Source of the DNA: Bacteroidetes bacterium HGW-Bacteroidetes-7
Lineage (GTDB): Bacteria; Bacteroidota; Bacteroidia; Bacteroidales; UBA932
Direction of reading: 5' to 3'
DNA: 44,915 nucleotides
Assembly: GCA_002842465.1 (NCBI GenBank)
Contig: PHDA01000021.1
Span: forward strand, 1-44,915
A model generated the notes under the pieces. It ran no database searches and had not been told where the DNA came from. It saw only the letters and a list, made by a program, of their open reading frames with translations. Made by a program: the position numbers and the translations under genes. Shown here piece by piece: positions 26,028 to 33,771 of this stretch (the first letter of the stretch is position 1; the number at the start of each line of letters is the position of its first letter).

Positions 26028-26120
26028 ATGCCTTGCGGAAAGAAAAGGAAGAGACACAAAATGGCAACACATAAGCGTAAAAAACGTTTACGCAAAAACA
26101 GACATAAAAAGAAAAAATAG
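26028..26120 (+). CDS. 30-residue basic ribosomal-type protein (bS22 / AURKAIP1-COX24 like)
   Basis: A 30-residue protein, MPCGKKRKRHKM followed by ATHKRKKRLRKNRHKKKK, more than half lysine and arginine. The core KRKRHKMxTHKRKKRLRKNRHK matches the AURKAIP1/COX24 C-terminal pattern (formerly DUF1713), which includes the small-subunit protein bS22 of other bacteria. Very short proteins of this kind are widespread in Bacteroidota and are often missed because of length. The ATG is 32 bases after the HU stop and a terminator-like hairpin lies 30 bases downstream. A ribosomal role is inferred from family and composition; it could also simply bind nucleic acid. Confidence 0.85.
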   Translation: MPCGKKRKRHKMATHKRKKRLRKNRHKKKK

Positions 26121-26149
26121 TTGCTTTTTTGGTCTTCAATGTGTGAGAT

Positions 26150-26193
26150 AATCTAAAGCAAGTCGAGAGATTTGCTTTAGATTCTTTTTATTT
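26150..26193 (+). terminator. Hairpin with T-run between bS22-like gene and RNase E/G (terminator or attenuator)
   Basis: A perfect 12-bp stem (arms 26150-26161 and 26172-26183) closes a 10-base loop and is followed by CTTTTTATTT. It ends only 10 bases before the rng start codon, and I find no promoter box between it and rng. It may therefore let through only part of the upstream transcription, acting as an attenuator for RNase E/G. Confidence 0.75.
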
Positions 26194-26203
26194 AAAAACG
26201 TAG

Positions 26204-27757
26204 ATGGATAAAGATCTAATTATTGATGTAAGTTCTACGGAGGTATCCATTGCTCTTCTCGAGGGCCACAGGCTTATCGAGTTAAACAAAGAGCAAAACA
26301 ATGGTAGTTTTTCGGTAGGAGATGTATATCTCGGAAGAGTCAAGCGAATTATGCCTGCTCTTAATGCTGCATTTGTAGATATCGGAGACGAGAAGGATGC
26401 ATTCATACACTATCTGGATCTTGGATTATCGTTTAAAGCCCTTGATTACTTTATCAGGCACATCAATCAAAGCAAAAAATCTTATAAAGAGCTGTTTTCC
26501 GGTGTAAAACTGGGCGATATTCTTGAAAAAGAGGGAAAAATTGCAGATGTCCTGAAACCAGGTCAGCATATTGTCACGCAAATTGTGAAAGAGCCAATAT
26601 CGACAAAAGGCTCCAGACTGACAGCAGAAATTTCAATTGCCGGAAGGAATATGGTACTAATGCCATTTTCTGACAAGGTAAGTATTTCACAAAAAATTGT
26701 TTCCAAAGAGGAAAAGAAAAGACTTGAAAGACTGGTCTACAGTATTTTACCACCTAATTATGGAGTAATTATCAGGACGGCTGCAGAAGGAAAAAGAGCA
26801 GCTGTATTGGATGGTGAACTTAAGTCTCTAATTAAAAAATGGGAGGATTCTTGGGCAAAGATCGCAAAATCCAATCCCCCACAGCTTCTCTTTACGGAAA
26901 ACAGCAGAACCACGACAATTTTAAGAGATTTGTTGAATGACTCATTTTCGAACATTTATATAAATGACGAGAGTATTTTCAACGAGGTCAAAGATTACAT
27001 AACTGTAATCTCACCGGAGCACGAAAAAATTGTTAAGCTCTACAAAGGAAGCGAACCTATTTTTGACCACTTTGAAGTGGCAAAACAGATAAGAGGCGCT
27101 TTTGGAAAGGTAGTACCAATCAAACAGGGTGCATATCTGGTAATAGAGCATACTGAGGCACTGCATGTAATTGATGTGAACAGCGGTATAAGGGCGAAAT
27201 CCGGAGCAGATCAGGAGCAAAATGCTTTTGATGTAAATATGTATGCGGCTGATGAAATAGCCAGGCAGCTTCGTCTAAGAGACATGGGCGGCATTATTAT
27301 CGTTGACTTCATAGATTTGGAGAACAACGAAAATAAAGTCAAGCTCTTTAAGCACATGCAAACATTGATGGAGAAGGACAGAGCCAAACACAACATTCTT
27401 CCCATTACAAAATTCGGCCTTTTGCAGATAACCCGTCAAAGGGTGAGGCCGGCAACCGAAATAAATACCAGCGAGGTGTGTCCCTCTTGTAACGGAACTG
27501 GTAAAATTACATCCAGCATTGTGGTGGATGAAATTATTGAAAGAGAATTGGCGTTTTATGTGAAAGAGAAAGGTTACAATTACATTGCTTTGAAAGTTAA
27601 TCCAATAATTGAAGCTTACCTTAATAAGGGTATCTTTAGTTTAAGGTTTAAATGGTCAAACAAGTATAAATGTAAATTGAAAGTGATATCATCATCAAAC
27701 AATGCACTGCTGGAGGTAATCTGGCTGGACAAAGCTGGAGAGAGGATTGATCTTTAA
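26204..27757 (+). CDS. rng: Ribonuclease E/G family protein
   Basis: A 517-residue endoribonuclease for single-stranded, 5'-monophosphorylated RNA, acting in rRNA maturation and mRNA decay. The N-terminal part has the S1 RNA-binding domain (about 37-125, GDVYLGRVKRIMPALNAAFVDIG). The catalytic metal aspartates are D324 in HVIDVNSG and D371 in VDFIDLEN. The zinc-link that joins subunits is CPSC (C426, C429). There is no long C-terminal scaffold, so it is the short RNase G type. Start at 26204 fits the family N-terminus. A terminator-like hairpin sits just upstream, recalling autoregulation through the leader in rne of Enterobacteria (inference). Stop overlaps the next gene's stop by 4 bases (TTAA). 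Confidence 0.95.
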   Translation: MDKDLIIDVSSTEVSIALLEGHRLIELNKEQNNGSFSVGDVYLGRVKRIMPALNAAFVDIGDEKDAFIHYLDLGLSFKALDYFIRHINQSKKSYKELFSGVKLGDILEKEGKIADVLKPGQHIVTQIVKEPISTKGSRLTAEISIAGRNMVLMPFSDKVSISQKIVSKEEKKRLERLVYSILPPNYGVIIRTAAEGKRAAVLDGELKSLIKKWEDSWAKIAKSNPPQLLFTENSRTTTILRDLLNDSFSNIYINDESIFNEVKDYITVISPEHEKIVKLYKGSEPIFDHFEVAKQIRGAFGKVVPIKQGAYLVIEHTEALHVIDVNSGIRAKSGADQEQNAFDVNMYAADEIARQLRLRDMGGIIIVDFIDLENNENKVKLFKHMQTLMEKDRAKHNILPITKFGLLQITRQRVRPATEINTSEVCPSCNGTGKITSSIVVDEIIERELAFYVKEKGYNYIALKVNPIIEAYLNKGIFSLRFKWSNKYKCKLKVISSSNNALLEVIWLDKAGERIDL

Positions 27758-28980
27758 TTTGCAAAAGTACAGGTAATCAGCTTTTTAACGCCTTTTGAAA
27801 TTGTGCACCCGAAGATAGTAATATCTCCTCCATCTTCAATCTTAAGCCGATCTCTTAATTCGGTGGCAGAAAGTGGAAGGTTTCGGACAGATATGTTGGC
27901 TTTTGGGTATGTTTTACGGAGGTTGCGGATTGAGATTTTATCAAAATCGGCAACCTCTATTATTTTAAAATGTCTTCCCGGAAAGTTGTCAATTATTTTG
28001 TCCGAAGTATAGAGGTGTGTATTAACTTCAAGTTTCTGAACATCATATTTATAAGAAATAAATTTGAATGCTCCTGCTTTTAATATTGCAGCATTTGGTT
28101 CGTACAGATAATTTCCGACAAGGGGTGTGCCGAAAATACTTATTGTTTTGTTTTCGATCTCAGGTGTGAATACTATCTGTTCGTCATTTTTTTTATCTTT
28201 AAGATTAACTGCCCTTATCTCAATCTGCTCAAAGTTCACTTTGCTCCCTTTTTCAAGCAAAATCAAGAGCTCTTTACATTCGTTATTAACAGCAACAATT
28301 TCAATGCTTTTAACCTCTTCAACCTCTTGTTTAACCGACTTAATATCAGCCATTGGAGAGATTTTAATAAGAATTATTTCTGAATATCTGAAAAGAATTT
28401 CCTTTAGTTCATTAATCCTTGGCTCATATTCATTAATGAAATGAACTCTTTTACCCCCGGTTTTTCTTCTAGATGGATCCAGGTAAATTAAATCAAGTCG
28501 TTCAATTGCATGCTTATTTAATACGTCTCTAATCAGGCTATCTCCGTTTATTGAATTGAATTCTTCATTTATTGAAACTATGTTGGTGGCGCCAAGTTCT
28601 AGAAAATTATTAATTGTGGCTTTGAAAAGATCTGGATTCTTCTCTATGTATATAACCTGTCTGTTAACCTTGGCAAAAAAGTAGCTGTCAATACCCATTC
28701 CTCCTGTAAGGTCAGCCACATTACCTTTTTTACAATAGTTCTGCTTATAAATTGCTGTTTTTGATGAGCTGCTTTGTTCTGTTGAAAGAGAACTTGTATA
28801 GATAAGATTTTCGTTTTCAGCCCATTCCGGTACTTTGGAAATAAGTTTTTTTCGAGCTTCAATAATTGTTGCTGCTAATTTGACATCAATTTTTGGATAC
28901 TTTGAAGCCGACATAACTAACTTACCGGTATCGTCATTAAAGTGAGCTGCAATGAACTCTTTTAATTGTTGTGACAGCAT
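27754..28980 (-). CDS. Class I SAM-dependent methyltransferase with THUMP-like end
   Basis: A 408-residue protein. The Rossmann methyltransferase core has motif I ADLTGGMGID (89-98) and the motif IYLDPSRRKTGG (165-176), where DPSRR takes the place of the usual catalytic NPPY/DPPY. The C-terminal third (ETKTISIFGTPLVGNYLYEPNAAILKAG region onward) fits the THUMP-like domain found with this family in Bacteroidota and suggests RNA as substrate. The target base is not known. It is the last gene of a minus-strand operon after a GT39 protein (6-base gap) and a MATE transporter; the three have no obvious shared pathway. Confidence 0.8.
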   Translation of the reverse strand: MLSQQLKEFIAAHFNDDTGKLVMSASKYPKIDVKLAATIIEARKKLISKVPEWAENENLIYTSSLSTEQSSSSKTAIYKQNYCKKGNVADLTGGMGIDSYFFAKVNRQVIYIEKNPDLFKATINNFLELGATNIVSINEEFNSINGDSLIRDVLNKHAIERLDLIYLDPSRRKTGGKRVHFINEYEPRINELKEILFRYSEIILIKISPMADIKSVKQEVEEVKSIEIVAVNNECKELLILLEKGSKVNFEQIEIRAVNLKDKKNDEQIVFTPEIENKTISIFGTPLVGNYLYEPNAAILKAGAFKFISYKYDVQKLEVNTHLYTSDKIIDNFPGRHFKIIEVADFDKISIRNLRKTYPKANISVRNLPLSATELRDRLKIEDGGDITIFGCTISKGVKKLITCTFAN

Positions 28981-28986
28981 AGAGTT

Positions 28987-30564
28987 TTAATCCGACTTTG
29001 AGGGATCATTAATAAGGTTTTTAAAACGGTAAATCGTGTAACGAATAACCGGCTTGCCAAGTTTTTTTAAATAAATAACCTTTGCTACTTCTACCTTCTT
29101 AAAATTACTGTGCCCAAATTCAATCCCATCTTTACCATCCCGAGAGGAGTGGACATAATAGACGCTTTCCCCCAGTTTAATTCCTCCCTGCTTTGATGTT
29201 ATCCATTTATACTTTCTAACTTTGCTTAATGGGCCCCATGTTTTCACAAATGTATTGTTTGGCCTTGCAAGGTAGTAATCCTTGAGAGCTGCCTTTTTGT
29301 AATCAAATTCAATAATGTACGAATGAGCAGATATTCTGCCTGTGGCAATGTCAATATCTCTGATTTTTTTGAATTCATAAGATATTGTTTTCATTCCATA
29401 CCTATCCAGGGTAAAATCATTCCTACCGATAGGATATCCCTCTTTTTTAGCCGTAAAAAGGTGGTTAAGTATGCCTGTGTTCTGGTGTGTTAAACCGATG
29501 ATTACTACGGTTGCAAAAAGATACAAACTCATCCGTAAAGCTTTTATATCCAATAAGTTTTTACTTTTTACATGAATAGTAGATAACCATGAGCCTGCAA
29601 TTATTATAAAGGGTATAATTCCAAGCGAAGTTGCATAAATGAAACTTTCAGACACCAGAGAAAAAACAGTCGAGACAACAATAATCGGAAGGGAAAGAGA
29701 TAGCAGAAGAGAAAAATGCTCTTTGCTAATAAAAGGTGACTTGGAGTGAGCCCTTAATGATTTTAAAATAATGTATAGGTTGACCGGGTTATTAATCAGA
29801 AACGGAATAAATATTCCTTTTAGGAATGCCTGTAAGTTTAATCCTCCTGATAATTTCATTGTTCCTGCCAAATACTCAACCCCTAGAAAATCGTTATTTA
29901 GATTCCATAATAGAACCGGAAACAAAGAAATCAAAGTTACAAGAGCAGCTAAATATAGCTCTGAACGTTTGAATAGAGATCTGTCATTTGATATCGCATA
30001 GACTGCTACACCCAACCATAAGAGGATTGATGAAAATTTTGAAAGGGTGGCAAAACCAATAAAAAGTCCGGCTAAGACAAGTGCCATTCTACAAAGCATT
30101 CTCGATTCTGCGCAATTTTTATCTCGCGGAATCAACCCTTCAAGAAGAAAATAGAGTGAAAGCAGATAAAAAAATGTCTGAGGGCCTTCTGGCAATATGA
30201 AAAGTCCTGCAACAAGACTTAGATAAAATGAAAAACTGTAAAGGAGAGCCGAATAAAAACCTGCTGCCTCCCCTTTGATTCTCCTTCCTATTATATATAT
30301 TATCCATATATTGGCACATCCGGTGGCTATTGATGACAATCTTAGGAAAAACTCTCCTCTTAAAGCCAAATTATTTGTAAAAAGCTGTATAAACCATCCT
30401 ACCATAGGAGGTTGATCAAAGCTGCCGAGCTCAGGAAAAAGGGCGAAAGTCCAGTAATACGCCTCCTCTCCGCCTAAGTTTATTACGATGGCCAGAAGAG
30501 ATCTGATTGCAGCAGATATTGCAATGAGTAGTATAACATGTTTTTTATAATTCAACTCTTTCAT
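28987..30564 (-). CDS. GT39/ArnT-type glycosyltransferase
   Basis: A 525-residue membrane enzyme of the dolichyl-phosphate-mannose mannosyltransferase-like (PMT_2) superfamily. About ten to eleven transmembrane helices fill residues 10-380, with a periplasmic soluble end (about 385-525). The first outer loop has the expected acidic site GGEEAYYW (E33, E34) followed by SFDQPPMVG (D50). Members take sugars from polyprenyl-phosphate carriers and attach them to lipid or protein on the outer face of the inner membrane. The acceptor is unknown here. It starts 2 bases after the MATE gene stop and ends 6 bases before the methyltransferase start. Confidence 0.85.
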   Translation of the reverse strand: MKELNYKKHVILLIAISAAIRSLLAIVINLGGEEAYYWTFALFPELGSFDQPPMVGWFIQLFTNNLALRGEFFLRLSSIATGCANIWIIYIIGRRIKGEAAGFYSALLYSFSFYLSLVAGLFILPEGPQTFFYLLSLYFLLEGLIPRDKNCAESRMLCRMALVLAGLFIGFATLSKFSSILLWLGVAVYAISNDRSLFKRSELYLAALVTLISLFPVLLWNLNNDFLGVEYLAGTMKLSGGLNLQAFLKGIFIPFLINNPVNLYIILKSLRAHSKSPFISKEHFSLLLSLSLPIIVVSTVFSLVSESFIYATSLGIIPFIIIAGSWLSTIHVKSKNLLDIKALRMSLYLFATVVIIGLTHQNTGILNHLFTAKKEGYPIGRNDFTLDRYGMKTISYEFKKIRDIDIATGRISAHSYIIEFDYKKAALKDYYLARPNNTFVKTWGPLSKVRKYKWITSKQGGIKLGESVYYVHSSRDGKDGIEFGHSNFKKVEVAKVIYLKKLGKPVIRYTIYRFKNLINDPSKSD

Positions 30565-30566
30565 TA

Positions 30567-31916
30567 TTAACTGTTTTCTGCAATCATTTTATTGGAAATC
30601 TTACTAAATCTTAGAAGAAATAATATTGCGGCAAATCCTAGCCCTGCCAGTAAACCTATCCAAACTCCTACTGTTCCGAATCCGAGTATAAAGCCGCAAA
30701 AATATCCCATTGGCAAAGATATCAGATAATAAGAGATTATTGAAAGCAACAGTGGAATTTTAACATCTGCCACTGCTCTGAGACACGCAAGGCTGGCAAG
30801 CTGAATTGCGTCAAATATCTGAAAAAGGGCTGCTACAACAAGCAATGAGGCTGCCAAAGACCTAACAGCAGGATCTTCCGAAAAAATGTAGGGTATTTGT
30901 TCTCTGAAAATAATATAGGCTAAGCCACACAAAGCCATGAAAAAAATACTGAGATGGATTGCCGCAAAGCCGGCAATCCTCATTGAGCGGAAGTCTCCAT
31001 AACCGTACTGATGAGAAACCCTAATGGTTGCGGCGGCACCCACACCAAGAGCCAGCATAAACGAAAAACTGCTCATACTCATTGCAATTTGATGAGCTGC
31101 CAGTTGAGTCTCTCCCAACCAACCGATCATTACGGCACTTAGACTGAATGCAGTAATTTCAACAAGGTTTTGGAAGGATAAGGGAATAGATGTTTTGAGC
31201 ACTTTGATTGCCAGGCTTATGTCTATAAGAGGCCACTTTATTAGTTTGAAATATTTGTTATAGCACTCAAATTTGAAAAAGACAATCAGAAAAAGAACCA
31301 GCATAATAATTCTGCTGATAAGAGTAGCAGTTGCAGCCCCTTTTATTCCCATAGCTTCAAATCCCAGATGACCGTAAATGAGTATCCAATTTAAAAATAT
31401 GTTAATAAGGTTAGCAAACAATGTAATATACATTGCATATTTAGTTATCCCAATTCCTTCGGAGAATTGCCTAAGTCCAAAAAACATGAGAAATGGAACC
31501 AGCCCGAATAAAATTATATTGTAGTATTGGCTTGATGTTTCAACTACGGCCTCAGTTTGACCCATATAACTCATTAACGTGCCGGCCAAGTACATAATTA
31601 AAGTTAACAGCAACGAAACGCCAAAATTCAGAACTAGTGAATTCTTTAATAGTGAGGATACATTATTCTGATTACCCCTCCCGAATGATTGTCCTACGTG
31701 GGGGGTTAAACCCTGTGTAAATCCAATTCCAAAGACCATTCCAAGTATGTAAATTGAATTGGCAAATGATACCGAAGCCAATTCTGTAGTACCCAGATGT
31801 CCTACCATTATATTGTCGGCCAGATGCACAGTTATCTGCCCTGCCTGGGTAAGAATTACAGGTACGGCAAAAACCATATTTCTCTTGTAGAATGGAATGT
31901 ACTCCTTGAAATTCAT
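30567..31916 (-). CDS. MATE-family efflux transporter
   Basis: A 449-residue inner-membrane protein with twelve predicted helices in two similar halves, of the NorM/MATE family that exports cationic drugs or metabolites against sodium or protons. The first half has PVILTQAGQITVHLADNIMVG and the second PLSFQNLVEITAFSLSAVMIGWLG, the matched repeat typical of the family. The ATG at 31916 is chosen; five extra residues are possible upstream but would overlap the -7 box at 31921-31928. It is the first gene of the operon with the glycosyltransferase and methyltransferase. Substrate unknown. Confidence 0.92.
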   Translation of the reverse strand: MNFKEYIPFYKRNMVFAVPVILTQAGQITVHLADNIMVGHLGTTELASVSFANSIYILGMVFGIGFTQGLTPHVGQSFGRGNQNNVSSLLKNSLVLNFGVSLLLTLIMYLAGTLMSYMGQTEAVVETSSQYYNIILFGLVPFLMFFGLRQFSEGIGITKYAMYITLFANLINIFLNWILIYGHLGFEAMGIKGAATATLISRIIMLVLFLIVFFKFECYNKYFKLIKWPLIDISLAIKVLKTSIPLSFQNLVEITAFSLSAVMIGWLGETQLAAHQIAMSMSSFSFMLALGVGAAATIRVSHQYGYGDFRSMRIAGFAAIHLSIFFMALCGLAYIIFREQIPYIFSEDPAVRSLAASLLVVAALFQIFDAIQLASLACLRAVADVKIPLLLSIISYYLISLPMGYFCGFILGFGTVGVWIGLLAGLGFAAILFLLRFSKISNKMIAENS

Positions 31917-31920
31917 TCGA

Positions 31921-31928
31921 CAAATATA
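31921..31928 (-). promoter_or_regulatory. -7 box of the MATE operon, next to the start codon
   Basis: TATATTTG on the minus strand ends 4 bases before the ATG at 31916, so the mRNA would be leaderless or nearly so. No good -33 element is visible. Confidence 0.5.
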
Positions 31929-31941
31929 CAAGAGTTTGTTC

Positions 31942-31949
31942 TATTTTTG
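31942..31949 (+). promoter_or_regulatory. Possible -7 box of the phosphohexomutase gene
   Basis: TATTTTTG fits TAnnTTTG and lies about 60 bases before the ATG at 32011. It is back to back with the MATE promoter. No -33 match at the expected distance. Confidence 0.4.
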
Positions 31950-31996
31950 ATAATTGGCTTCATTTCCCTAATTTTACGGTAACAATTTATTTAATG

Positions 31997-32003
31997 TAAG
32001 GAG
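31997..32003 (+). promoter_or_regulatory. Strong Shine-Dalgarno sequence before the phosphohexomutase gene
   Basis: TAAGGAG is complementary to the 3' end of 16S rRNA and lies 7 bases before the ATG at 32011. This is unusual in this phylum, where most genes, including nearly all others here, lack such a site. It fixes the start codon. Confidence 0.7.
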
Positions 32004-32010
32004 ATATCTA

Positions 32011-33771
32011 ATGGGAGCATCATATTTAGAGAGAGCACATTCATGGTTAACGAATGACTTTGACGAGCAAACCAAAGAACAGGTTAAATATCTGATTGAA
32101 AACAACCTGAAAGAGCTTGAAGACTCCTTCTATAAATCACTTGAATTTGGCACCGGTGGACTAAGAGGAATAATGGGTGTGGGTACAAACCGCATTAACA
32201 GATATACAATTGGAATGGCCACACAGGGTCTGGTAAATTATATTGTTAAAACCTTTGGCGCTGACAAAAAACACTCAGTTGCCATTGCATTTGATTGCAG
32301 AAATAACAGTGCATACTTTGCCGGTATAACAGCCGATGTTTTTGCTGCAAATGGCTTTACCGTCTATCAATTTGAAAGTTTAAGACCAACACCTGAACTC
32401 AGTTTTGCAATTCGCCATTATGGATGTGTTGCCGGGGTTATGATAACAGCTTCGCATAACCCAAAAGAATACAACGGCTACAAGGCATACTGGAACGATG
32501 GTGCACAGGTTACTTCCCCACATGACAAAAATATAATTGAAGAGGTTCTAAAAGTTGATCAGCCTTCAAAGGTAAAATTTGGTGGTGTATCGGGAATGAT
32601 TAAAATCATTGGTGTTGAAACTGACGAAGAATACCTGAAAGCAATACTTTCACTCACTCTTTTAACCAAAGAGATGAACAGTCAAAGCTCTTTAAAAATT
32701 GTTTATTCCCCCATACATGGTACAGGTGTAAAGCTTATTCCCGAAGCACTTAGAAGGATTGGATTTAAAAATATTATAAATGTTCCTGAACAGGACATAA
32801 CAGACGGTAATTTTCCAACGGTAAAATACCCTAATCCCGAAGAGAGAGAGGCTCTTCAAATGGCCATTGATAAGGCTGAACTTACAGGGGCTGATATTGT
32901 TCTTGCTACAGACCCGGATGGTGACAGATTAGGAGTAGCAGTAAGAAATTCATCAGGTGAGATTGAAATTTTAAACGGAAATCAGACTGCATCTATTCTC
33001 ACATACTACCTTCTTGAGAGAAGCCGGGAGCTGGGCATAATTGGAGATGGAGCCAACAAGGAACATTACATGGTTAAAACTATAGTAACAACAGATCTGC
33101 TCAAGGCAATATCTGAGAGCTATGGCGTTGAGATGATGAATGTTCTTACCGGATTCAAATATATTGCCGAGGTTGTCAGAAACCTTGAGGGTAAAAGAAA
33201 GTTTATCGGAGGAGGAGAGGAGAGTTATGGATTTAATGCCGGGGAATATGTAAGAGATAAGGATGCTGTAATCTCATGTTGTCTTTTGGCCGAGTCGGCT
33301 GTTTGGGCTAAACAAAAAGGGTTGACACTTACAGATTTGTTAAAGGATATATATGTTAAATACGGTTTCTATAAAGAACACCTTATATCGCTTACAAAAA
33401 AAGGCAAAGATGGTCTTGAGCAAATTGCGCAAATGATGAAGTCATTCAGAAGTTCACCTCCTCAACATCTGGCCGGATCTACTGTAGTTCTCGTTCATGA
33501 TTATCAAAAATCAGAGACTATTGATATGGTAAGTGACCTCAGATACAAAATCAATTTACCAAAATCCGACGTATTACAATTTGTAAGTATAGATAACACA
33601 ATAGTTTCTGTAAGGCCATCCGGTACTGAACCAAAGATTAAATTCTACTTTGGAGTTAAAGGCAATTTAGCGTCAGTGACTGAATACGAAAAAACAGAAG
33701 CAGAATTAAACCATAAAATTGAGATTTTATCAGATCAGATGATCTCTTACCAGACAACAGGCAACCAATGA
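32011..33771 (+). CDS. Phosphoglucomutase/phosphomannomutase family protein
   Basis: A 586-residue alpha-D-phosphohexomutase that interconverts hexose 1- and 6-phosphates in the cytoplasm. The phosphoserine is S148 in TASHNPKEYNGYKAYW, the magnesium loop is DPDGDRLG, the sugar-specificity loop is GGGEESYG, and the phosphate-binding end is RPSGTEPKIKFYF. Length and the N-terminal LEFGTGGLRGIMG fit the long (about 580 residues) PGM2-like type common in Bacteroidota, which links glycolysis to cell-wall and glycan sugar nucleotides. The downstream GH3 gene overlaps its stop by ATGA, implying translational coupling. Confidence 0.93.
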   Translation: MGASYLERAHSWLTNDFDEQTKEQVKYLIENNLKELEDSFYKSLEFGTGGLRGIMGVGTNRINRYTIGMATQGLVNYIVKTFGADKKHSVAIAFDCRNNSAYFAGITADVFAANGFTVYQFESLRPTPELSFAIRHYGCVAGVMITASHNPKEYNGYKAYWNDGAQVTSPHDKNIIEEVLKVDQPSKVKFGGVSGMIKIIGVETDEEYLKAILSLTLLTKEMNSQSSLKIVYSPIHGTGVKLIPEALRRIGFKNIINVPEQDITDGNFPTVKYPNPEEREALQMAIDKAELTGADIVLATDPDGDRLGVAVRNSSGEIEILNGNQTASILTYYLLERSRELGIIGDGANKEHYMVKTIVTTDLLKAISESYGVEMMNVLTGFKYIAEVVRNLEGKRKFIGGGEESYGFNAGEYVRDKDAVISCCLLAESAVWAKQKGLTLTDLLKDIYVKYGFYKEHLISLTKKGKDGLEQIAQMMKSFRSSPPQHLAGSTVVLVHDYQKSETIDMVSDLRYKINLPKSDVLQFVSIDNTIVSVRPSGTEPKIKFYFGVKGNLASVTEYEKTEAELNHKIEILSDQMISYQTTGNQ

